19,525 bases of DNA from Candidatus Pacearchaeota archaeon (lineage in GTDB: Archaea > Nanobdellota > Nanobdellia > Pacearchaeales > GW2011-AR1), in contig JAUYJY010000040.1 in NCBI GenBank assembly GCA_030699205.1, positions 1 through 19,525 on the forward strand. Direction: 5' to 3'. The notes below the pieces were generated by a model. That model did not search any database, was not told the origin of the DNA, and was given only the letters and a program-made list of their open reading frames with translations. The first letter of the stretch is position 1, and each line of letters opens with the position of its first letter. The position numbers and the translations under genes are program-made. Below, piece after piece: positions 7,694 through 13,205 of this stretch.

Positions 7694-8311
7694 ATGACTG
7701 ATAAAAATAGTGTAGTCGCAAAAATAATCAAGACTTATGAGGAACTTGCGGAAGATTATTACAAGACACATTTTGACATAAATGAAATTAAAAATATCGC
7801 AGATTTTTTCATTCAAAATTTGAAAGGGCAAAAAATTTTAGATATTGGTTGTGGTCCAGGCAGGGACGCAAAGTATTTTTCTGAACATGATTTAGAAGTT
7901 ACAGGAATTGATTTAACTTCTAATTTCGTAAAAATGGCTTCTCGAAATGTGCCAAATGCCAAATTTATGCAAATGGATATGAGAAATCCTGATTTTCCAG
8001 AAAATACTTTTGATGGTCTTTGGGCTTGTGCTTCATTTTTATATGTTCCAAAAGAGGATGCGAAAAATACTTTGCTGGGATTTAGAAAAATACTAAAAAC
8101 TGCGGGAATCATCTATCTCTCAGTCAAACAGGGAAATGAAAAAAAGTTAGTTGAGAAATAGGAATATAATAAAGGAAGAACAAAATTTTTTGCTTTCTAT
8201 ACTCAAGATGAATTCAAAAATCTGATTGAGTCTTGTAATTTCAAAATTGTTAAAGTCTTGATTAACGAGAAAAAAGATACTTGGATAAATGTTTTTGCGA
8301 CTAAAGAATAG
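7694..8311 (+). CDS. Class I SAM-dependent methyltransferase with an in-frame TAG
   Basis: The Rossmann methyltransferase core is clear: motif I ILDIGCGPGRDAKYF (48-62), acidic motif II VTGIDLT (69-75), an acidic MQMDMRNPDF segment (92-101), FDGLWACASFLYV (106-118) and GIIYLSVKQG (138-147). TAG at 8159-8161 stops it at residue 155. The same frame then continues for 49 codons to TAG at 8309-8311, encoding EYNKGRTKFFAFYTQDEF... and ...TWINVFATKE. This is the C-terminal strand-helix-strand expected of such enzymes, so the full protein would be about 205 residues. The TAG therefore interrupts one gene, as a nonsense mutation (one base from Lys, Glu or Gln codons) or as a recoded codon. The substrate is unknown. 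Confidence 0.8.
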
Positions 8312-8400
8312 ACGACGACCCCTACACAACTTGCTCACCGTTCATGCCACACTGTGCTCTCCCCATTTGGTCATCGGGTCACTTAACAAGCGAGGTCGTC
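8312..8400. other. GC-richer intergenic element, copy 1
   Basis: It stands out from AT-rich surroundings. Its ends pair (8314-8320 with 8394-8400, 7 bp) and a second 5 bp stem lies inside (8331-8335 with 8389-8393). The part from 8331 to 8393 aligns by eye with 11463-11520, best at 8374-8393 against 11500-11520. It may be a structured RNA, a degenerate mobile-element relic or a shared regulatory sequence. I cannot match it to tRNA, rRNA, SRP or RNase P RNA. Confidence 0.4.
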
Positions 8401-8516
8401 CCACAATCAAAAAAATCTCAAAATAAATCCCCTTAAAAATCACAAAATCCAAATTTTTCCCACTTAAACTTTCACTTTTCTCCAGAACTCTCTTTCCCTT
8501 AATCCATAGCAGAAAC

Positions 8517-8524
8517 ATTAAATA
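8517..8524 (+). promoter_or_regulatory. TATA-like box before the hairpin-rich region
   Basis: ATTAAATA, centred about 25 bp upstream of position 8546, the left end of the hairpin-rich segment. It would suit a short non-coding transcript better than the 18-codon ORF whose ATG is at 8541. Confidence 0.35.
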
Positions 8525-8540
8525 TTAGTAATCTTCCGCT

Positions 8541-8652
8541 ATGTCAAGAGTGCTGACAACTGAGTTCTTGAGCACACTCAAGAATCTGAATTCATAAGGA
8601 TTCTTGACGTCTGGTAAACGCATAAAAGTATACTGAAATTAAATGCGTTTGC
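8541..8652 (+). ncRNA. Candidate structured RNA with nested and competing hairpins
   Basis: An outer stem pairs 8543-8549 with 8602-8608. An inner perfect hairpin pairs 8565-8572 with 8577-8584 around a CACA loop. A competing stem pairs 8579-8586 with 8599-8606, so two folds exclude each other. A separate inverted repeat follows (8614-8623 with 8643-8652, including one G-T pair, 19 nt spacer). A TATA-like box lies upstream. The alternating TCAAGA/TCTTGA half-sites could instead be protein-binding sites. The strand is inferred from the TATA-like box. An 18-residue ORF (8541-8597) overlaps. The rest of the gap (8653-8825) holds only the possible small ORF at 8694-8803. Confidence 0.3.
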
Positions 8653-8693
8653 TATATCCAAACACTTTTAATAGAATTTTCATAAGTTAAGAG

Positions 8694-8803
8694 TTAGTCT
8701 GTTGTAATTATTGTTGTATATCCTTTGGTTTTGTATTTTACTTTTGTTAAAACTTCTCTTGTTTCTTTTTGACCTCTTGTCTTAAATATTTTGAGCCAAC
8801 CAT
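8694..8803 (-). pseudogene. Possible frameshifted micro-ORF
   Basis: A TATA-like TTTATAAAA on the minus strand (8826-8834) lies 27 bp before ATG 8803, but that frame closes after 18 codons. The next frame is open from beside the ATG to TAA at 8694-8696 and reads like a small basic protein (WLKIFKTRGQKETREVL, ending GYTTIITTD). One missing base just after the ATG would join them into about 36 residues. This may be a decayed gene, a sequence error or chance. The same TATA element also fits the pilin gene on the other strand. Confidence 0.2.
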
Positions 8804-8867
8804 AAATAAGTTAAGAATAAGAAACTTTTATAAACAATCAAATAGTAGTTTTGATATAAGATAAAAA

Positions 8868-8872
8868 GGAGG
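8868..8872 (+). promoter_or_regulatory. Strong Shine-Dalgarno site of the first pilin
   Basis: GGAGG ends 7 nt before ATG 8880. Most genes here look leaderless, so a strong ribosome binding site suggests that this pilin is made at a high level. The TATA box at about 8826-8834 would give a leader of about 25 nt. Confidence 0.7.
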
Positions 8873-8879
8873 ATGATAA

Positions 8880-9335
8880 ATGGTATTTAATAAAAAGGGA
8901 GTTAGTGCGGTTGTTGCAAACGTCCTTATTATCCTTCTGGTAGTGGTTGGAGTTGCATTGATTTGGGCGGCAGTAAGACCTGCGATTGAAGACGCTACCG
9001 AAGATATTGATTCTGGATGCTTAACTGTTTCTGTAGAGCCCGTTAGTTGTAGCGCGAATTCTGGTGCTGGTTTCGCAGTGTTGAGAAGGAATGTTGGTGC
9101 GAGCGATGTTGATGTAACTGGATTGAGAGTGATACATACAAAGAACGATGGAACTTCTACAACTGATGATATAGACGGAAGCTTAGAGGAATTGGGTAGT
9201 GTGACGTGGACACCAGTAAGTATTGGAAGTCAAATAGTAATTGCTGCAGGAGATAGTGTAAATGTGGCCGCATTAATTGGTGCGGACAAAAAAGTCTGCC
9301 AAGTGACGAGTTCTCCTGTTACTTGCACTGATTAA
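8880..9335 (+). CDS. Type IV pilin/archaellin-like protein 1 (class III signal peptide)
   Basis: Starts MVFNKKG followed by VSAVVANVLIILLVVVGVAL. This is a class III signal peptide, expected to be cut after KKG by a prepilin peptidase, with the hydrophobic helix packing into a filament core. The rest (about 40-151) is a Thr/Val/Asp-rich beta domain with four Cys (C47, C57 and two near the C-terminus) placed to form disulfides. The pattern C-x5-EPVSC, then RRNVG..D..VTGLRV, then AALIGADKKVCQV is shared with the two following genes, so this is a paralogous trio. At 151 residues it is the plainest member and has the strongest ribosome binding site, so it is probably the major subunit. No assembly ATPase, platform protein or peptidase is in the window. 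Confidence 0.9.
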   Translation: MVFNKKGVSAVVANVLIILLVVVGVALIWAAVRPAIEDATEDIDSGCLTVSVEPVSCSANSGAGFAVLRRNVGASDVDVTGLRVIHTKNDGTSTTDDIDGSLEELGSVTWTPVSIGSQIVIAAGDSVNVAALIGADKKVCQVTSSPVTCTD

Positions 9336-9376
9336 AATTTAATTTTTATTTTTTTAGTTTTTGTTGTTTTTGTTGT
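9336..9376 (+). terminator. T-rich stretch after pilin 1
   Basis: Several T-runs follow the stop codon directly, which is the usual form of an archaeal terminator. The next pilin has its own TATA box at 9385-9393. Confidence 0.45.
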
Positions 9377-9384
9377 CGGGAAGG

Positions 9385-9393
9385 TTTTTATAA
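9385..9393 (+). promoter_or_regulatory. TATA box of pilin 2
   Basis: TTTTTATAA, centred 25 bp before ATG 9414. Pilin 2 is thus likely transcribed on its own as a leaderless mRNA, unlike pilin 1. Confidence 0.55.
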
Positions 9394-9413
9394 TTTGATT
9401 TCTATCTTTTTTT

Positions 9414-10118
9414 ATGTTTGGAGGCAAGAAGGGAGTTAGTGCAGTTATTGGAACTGTTTTTATAATTCTTTTAGTTTTTATTGCCGTTAGTGGTTTAGTG
9501 ATTTATTTGAATAAATCTTCTGAAAGTGTTGAAGGGGGGTTGATCACCGACTGTTTTACTTTGAGTTTGGAACCTGTAAAATGCGAGTCCTATGGATACT
9601 GCGATTATCGGAGTGGAGTTAATAGTTGGGAGTCTGAAGTTCTTGTGAAAAGAAATCTGGGGGAAGGTGATTTATCAGGGGTGCGTTTCTTATTTAAGGA
9701 AAATACAATTTTAGGAACTCAAAAAATTGATTTCTCTGACGTAGATTCTTTTGGTTTAAATGAATTAGAAACTAAGAATTTTAAGGAATATCCTTATAGG
9801 GTAAAGGTTCCTGCAGGGATAAATCCTGAAGAAGTTAGTGTTGTTGCGCTTACTGGAAATTCAAAAGAATCTTGTAATTTTGAATCTGATTCTGTTTTAT
9901 GCAATCTTGGCGTTGGAGGAAATCCTCCCCGCTTGGGTTTTGAGCCGGGAAATACAAAATATGAGAATTATTGCTGTCAATATCCTTGGAATTTGACTAC
10001 TTGTTCTCCTGATGATGTTAGTTCAGGCAAAGTATATTGTTGTAGTAAGGTTCCAGGTGAGCCCGGAACTTCTTGTTCTGTGGAGACTTGTTGTTTAAAC
10101 TCTGAGAGTTGTTATTAA
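9414..10118 (+). CDS. Type IV pilin-like protein 2 with Cys-rich tail
   Basis: A class III signal peptide (MFGGKKG then VSAVIGTVFIILLVFIAV) is followed by the same core as its neighbours: DCFTLSLEPVKC, VKRNLGEGDLSGVRFLF, VVALTGN...C. It differs in a C-terminal extension (about 175-234) with nine Cys, including three CC pairs, within CCQYPWNLTTC, YCC, TSCSVETCC and SESCY. Such density suggests a compact disulfide-linked knob, as in a tip adhesin or minor pilin. That role is inferred from the layout only. It would need an oxidising exterior or a thiol oxidase. 234 residues, ending in TAA. Confidence 0.87.
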   Translation: MFGGKKGVSAVIGTVFIILLVFIAVSGLVIYLNKSSESVEGGLITDCFTLSLEPVKCESYGYCDYRSGVNSWESEVLVKRNLGEGDLSGVRFLFKENTILGTQKIDFSDVDSFGLNELETKNFKEYPYRVKVPAGINPEEVSVVALTGNSKESCNFESDSVLCNLGVGGNPPRLGFEPGNTKYENYCCQYPWNLTTCSPDDVSSGKVYCCSKVPGEPGTSCSVETCCLNSESCY

Positions 10119-10153
10119 GTTAGATTTTAATATTAAGAATACATCATAAAAAT

Positions 10154-10774
10154 ATGAACAAAAGAGGATTAGGAGTTATTGTAGGTACTGTTTTGATAGT
10201 TTTAATTACTTTGATTGCGGTCGGTGTTTTCTGGGGAATATATACAAAATTCTCTGAAACTAATTCAGAAGATATTCTTGATTGCACGACGGCAGATTTG
10301 CAGGTTCTGAAATGCAGTTTTTTTCATGAGAGTTATGATTTTGGGGGAACTGGAAACGCAATTGGAGAGAATATAATTTATGCAAATATTGAGAGGAAAG
10401 TTGGAAAGGGAGACATTACCGGAGCGAGGATGATTGCTTTGCATGATGATGGGAGCTCTCAAATCTTGGAAACAAAAGATTACCAAGGACAGGAATATCG
10501 AAATGAATTTGATGTTAAAAATGATTTTTCAAGATTTGTGGAATTTACTAAGATAGATATTTTGAATGCAGGGGACATCCAAATTCAATTTAATGTTGAG
10601 GAAATTATGGGCAACTTGCCGATTAGTTTAAGTGTTCAGGCAATTGTAGGAAATTCGGGGACAATATGCCAACCAAATCACGAGCCCATTTCATGCGATT
10701 GTTATAGTAGCTACTTCCCTTCTCCGATAGATTGCGGGGAGTTAGTTTCTCAATTAACTGCATCCGGAATTTAA
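10154..10774 (+). CDS. Type IV pilin-like protein 3
   Basis: Starts MNKRG then LGVIVGTVLIVLITLIAVGV, a class III signal peptide with a shorter n-region. The core repeats the pattern of the previous two: DCTTADLQVLKC, ERKVGKGDITGARMIAL, and near the end VQAIVGNSGTICQPNHEPISC. It adds an aromatic, charged middle (about 115-150) and a short tail with CDC and one further Cys. The gap to pilin 2 is 35 bp, and TTTTAATATT at 10125-10134 can serve as its own TATA box, so co-transcription and independent initiation are both possible. Likely a minor pilin, with its partner order in the filament unknown. Confidence 0.85.
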   Translation: MNKRGLGVIVGTVLIVLITLIAVGVFWGIYTKFSETNSEDILDCTTADLQVLKCSFFHESYDFGGTGNAIGENIIYANIERKVGKGDITGARMIALHDDGSSQILETKDYQGQEYRNEFDVKNDFSRFVEFTKIDILNAGDIQIQFNVEEIMGNLPISLSVQAIVGNSGTICQPNHEPISCDCYSSYFPSPIDCGELVSQLTASGI

Positions 10775-10927
10775 TGTAAATCTTGGTAAAAGAATCTTTA
10801 GATAATCTTGGGGATTAGTGCAAAAACTGGCTAAAATTTAATTAATTTAAACAACACGATTAATAAAAGTTTTAAATCCTTATATTTTATCGTTGGTGAA
10901 AACTCATTATTATTCGTTAATTGCAAT

Positions 10928-11395
10928 TCAGTTTAGGACCTTAAGCATTGGTTGTATCTTCAAGCCCATAAAATTTAAGATACCTGTTGTCTTTTTGTAA
11001 CCTGCTCCCTGATAGAATTTTATTGCAAACAAAGAAGCTCTAATCCTAATCTCCTTGGAATGATTTTTTTTCGCTTCTTGCTCAAATTTTTTCAGGAGTT
11101 TTTTACCAACACCTTTTCCATGATGTTGCTCATATACAAACAAATTAACAATTCTATTTTTTGTTCCTCTTATAATTCCTATAAATTTACCATTTTCCTC
11201 TGCAACAAAAAATAGTGGTGTTCGCAAAAAACCCTCCTTTATTTTTTTAACATCATTCTTTTTAGGATTATAATGGTCAATGTATCTTTGAACTGCCTTC
11301 TTTGTTCCCTCTTTATTGTTAAAAGTAGCAAAAGTTTTGCTTATCAAATTTGCAACAGGTATTGTATCTGAAATTTTGAATTTTCTTATTTTCAT
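10928..11395 (-). CDS. GNAT-family N-acetyltransferase
   Basis: The GCN5-related fold can be followed from MKIRKFKISDTIPVANLISK (beta1-alpha1), through FFVAEENGKFIGIIRG (beta2-beta3), to VNLFVYEQHHGKGVGKKLL, where HHGKGVG (about 91-97) is the acetyl-CoA pyrophosphate loop (Q/RxxGxG/A). FAIKFYQGAGYKKTTGI near residue 130 is the usual beta5-alpha4 region with the FYxxxGY signature. 155 residues is a normal single-domain length. The acceptor (protein N-terminus, small amine or antibiotic) cannot be read from the sequence. Minus-strand TATTTAAG near 11418-11426 is about 27 bp upstream of its ATG. It converges on the third pilin across a 153 bp AT-rich gap. Confidence 0.87.
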   Translation of the reverse strand: MKIRKFKISDTIPVANLISKTFATFNNKEGTKKAVQRYIDHYNPKKNDVKKIKEGFLRTPLFFVAEENGKFIGIIRGTKNRIVNLFVYEQHHGKGVGKKLLKKFEQEAKKNHSKEIRIRASLFAIKFYQGAGYKKTTGILNFMGLKIQPMLKVLN

Positions 11396-11518
11396 ACAAC
11401 CAATAAATTTCTTTTTCTTAAATAACTTTCTAAGGTCTTAAACTGAACTTTCTCGCAATAAATTGCTTGAATCACGTCCTGCGAACTTTCGCCTTCGGCT
11501 CGGGGCAGTTAACATCGC

Positions 11519-11580
11519 GATTATCTTGGATTTTCCTGTGAAAAATCCCCAAATTTCACTTTGTGAAACTTAAGATAATC
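11519..11580. ncRNA. Cloverleaf-like inverted-repeat structure
   Basis: A perfect 9 bp closing stem (11519-11527 with 11572-11580) encloses two further hairpins: 11528-11534 with 11542-11548, and 11554-11559 with 11563-11568 (TTTCAC/GTGAAA). A three-way junction of this regularity is unlikely by chance in 62 bases. The strand is undetermined, because the DNA is equally foldable either way. It could be an RNA, a small inverted-repeat transposon relic or a cruciform. Confidence 0.35.
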
Positions 11581-11726
11581 TCATTCGTTAGTTAATCATT
11601 AAAATATTTAATACATTTTGGTTGTAACCTATATTTTTAAGCAATTTATCATCGGCAATCATCAAAAATTTAGTTAATTAACTTTAATCACCATAATTTT
11701 ATATACTACATTTGATTATTCTTTTA

Positions 11727-11733
11727 GAGGTGA
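11727..11733 (+). promoter_or_regulatory. Shine-Dalgarno site of the CYTH gene
   Basis: GAGGTGA, an exact match to the archaeal anti-Shine-Dalgarno complement, just before ATG 11737. With TTTATATA near 11698-11705, it gives a short leader. Confidence 0.6.
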
Positions 11734-11736
11734 AAG

Positions 11737-12282
11737 ATGAGCTGGGTTGAGGTTGAAACAAAAATTAAAGTTAAGGATATTAAAGAGGCAAGAAAGAAAA
11801 TAAAGAAAATTGCCAGATTTGTGAAAAAGGAAAAGAAAGTAGATGATTATTTTTCGTTGGAATATTTTGATTATCCTGAAAAAAGCCTTAGAACAAGGCA
11901 TAGGGGGAAGAAGATAGAAGTTAATTTTAAGCAAAGAAAGGGATATTCGGGGGGAGTGCATGCCAAAGAGGAAGTGCAGTTTTTTGTTTCTGATTTGGAT
12001 GGTTTTTTTAATCTGATTAATGATTTTGGTTTTAGAAATTGGATGCATAAGGAAAAGACAACTGAACTGTACCAAACTAAAAATAAAGTTAATATAGAAT
12101 TAAATAATGTTGATAAACTTGGATGGTTTATTGAAGTTGAGGTTTTGTGCAATAAAAAAGATATTATGGAAGCAAGGAAGAAGGTAATTAATGTGAGGAG
12201 AAGGTTAGGTTATTCTATGAAGGATGTTGAAAAGAGAGGGTATACTAAAATGCTTTGGGATATAGGGAATAAAAGCGGTTAA
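11737..12282 (+). CDS. CYTH-domain protein (class IV adenylate cyclase CyaB-like / triphosphatase)
   Basis: The CYTH signature ExExK is at residues 5-9 (EVETK) in the first strand. The triphosphate-tunnel layout continues with SLRTRHRGKKIEVNFKQR (about 50-67), the acidic strand GVHAKEEVQFFV (about 73-85), and the late strands VNIELNNVD and GWFIEVEVL, which would carry the metal-binding Glu residues. Family members hydrolyse inorganic or thiamine triphosphate or, in the CyaB subgroup, make cAMP. Archaeal relatives are usually annotated as CyaB but more often behave as triphosphatases, so the product name should stay open. 181 residues is typical for a single domain. It has a Shine-Dalgarno site. 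No link to the cyclase-like receptor at 16768 is implied by position. Confidence 0.87.
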   Translation: MSWVEVETKIKVKDIKEARKKIKKIARFVKKEKKVDDYFSLEYFDYPEKSLRTRHRGKKIEVNFKQRKGYSGGVHAKEEVQFFVSDLDGFFNLINDFGFRNWMHKEKTTELYQTKNKVNIELNNVDKLGWFIEVEVLCNKKDIMEARKKVINVRRRLGYSMKDVEKRGYTKMLWDIGNKSG

Positions 12283-12327
12283 AAATCAATAAGAACTGTA
12301 AATATAAAGTATAGGCGATTTTTATCG

Positions 12328-12434
12328 ATGATGAGAAAATTGACAGCTTAATGAGTTTTTTAGATATTTTAATAACTCTAAAAAATGAGATAATTTCTAT
12401 CGATGAGAAAGGTGTTTTGTTATTCTTAAATTAA
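12328..12434 (+). pseudogene. Possible frameshifted micro-ORF
   Basis: AATATAAA near 12299-12306 is about 25 bp before ATG 12328, but that frame stops after seven codons. The adjoining frame is open to TAA 12432-12434 and reads IDSLMSFLDILITLKNEI then ISIDEKGVLLFLN. One missing base just after the ATG would give about 35 residues. An in-frame ATG at 12351 alone gives 27 residues. A 9 bp inverted repeat (TTTTTTAGA with TCTAAAAAA) also lies in this segment, so it may instead be structural. Confidence 0.18.
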
Positions 12435-12486
12435 TTTATCTATGCAACCTTCCACGACGATGCTTTATAGATACTAAGAACTTGCC

Positions 12487-13131
12487 TCATTTTTTCTTTA
12501 ATGATTTTACTTTCTTATTTTTGTTTTTTGTGATTTTTTCTTTTTCTTTTTCTAATTCCAGTTTAAGTTTGTCTAATTGGTCTATCTGGCTTTCTATTTC
12601 TTTCTCATCCAGTTTGTCTTTTTTTATTATTTCCCCTGCAGGAACTTTCTTTACATAGTCCATTATGGATGTTTTTTCCATACTTAAAACCGTGCGTGAT
12701 TCATCATCTACATGAGCTTTTAAAATTTCCATTCCAGATAAAATACAATTTAAGAGCCATATTTTCTTGCCGTCTATTGTTTGAACCACTGCAATAACTT
12801 TTTTTATTTTTTCAGTTATATTCCGGTTCTTCATCTCATCCTCTAAGATTCCTTTGATTGCATCTAAATCAACGTTTGTCTGGATGTTTAACTTTTCAGG
12901 AATTTTTTCATTCATTGTTTCTAAAACTCTTAATTCCACATCATCATCTAATGTAAAAGCTGCAACTTTCTTTTCTTTAGGAATAAAATAATCTATCTGG
13001 TGAATGTTTATACCAGTTTCGAAATCCATAACAAAAAAACCAGCAACAAGAAAAGCGTCTTTATGCTTGATTTGAAACTGCTTATATTCTCTGGAGTTTT
13101 CAAGTTTTTCGATGTATGGTTGTATTTTCAT
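12487..13131 (-). CDS. Hypothetical protein with coiled-coil, Lys-rich tail (214 aa)
   Basis: Not a family I can name, although I recall similar DPANN hypotheticals. Residues 1-145 look globular and alpha/beta: an opening helix (PYIEKLENSREYKQFQIKH), then alternating strands such as DAFLVAGFFVMDFE (25-38), KVAAFTLDDDVELRVL and KVIAVVQTIDGKKIWLLNCI. About 165-214 is Lys/Glu-rich, first a coiled coil and then a basic tail ending in KKVKSLKKK that could contact nucleic acid or ribosomes. It lies 74 bp downstream of thrS on the same strand and has its own TATA-like sequence (minus strand, 13153-13162) about 26 bp upstream. A link to translation is suggested only by that position. Confidence 0.65.
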   Translation of the reverse strand: MKIQPYIEKLENSREYKQFQIKHKDAFLVAGFFVMDFETGINIHQIDYFIPKEKKVAAFTLDDDVELRVLETMNEKIPEKLNIQTNVDLDAIKGILEDEMKNRNITEKIKKVIAVVQTIDGKKIWLLNCILSGMEILKAHVDDESRTVLSMEKTSIMDYVKKVPAGEIIKKDKLDEKEIESQIDQLDKLKLELEKEKEKITKNKNKKVKSLKKK

Positions 13132-13205
13132 ATTTTCTTTTTAACAATTTATTAAATAGGGTGTGTTTTATAGGTTTTTATATGTTTTGTAATTATTGGG
13201 AAATT

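Larger units (their letters stand above)
11396..11736. other. Gene-free region of 341 bp with a GC-richer element (copy 2) and promoters
   Basis: Contains the GNAT promoter near its left end, then the GC-richer element (11463-11520) that aligns with 8331-8393. A three-stem fold follows at 11519-11580, then AT-rich DNA with the CYTH promoter (TTTATATA near 11698-11705). No ORF of useful length is seen on either strand. Confidence 0.5.

Noticed and set aside
8331..8400. tRNA-like T-loop motif (CGTTCATGCC) in the GC-richer element
   Set aside because: No acceptor, D or anticodon stem of tRNA length can be formed around it.
12327..12400. Possible C/D box RNA starting at an ATGATGA motif
   Set aside because: No CTGA box follows at a suitable distance.
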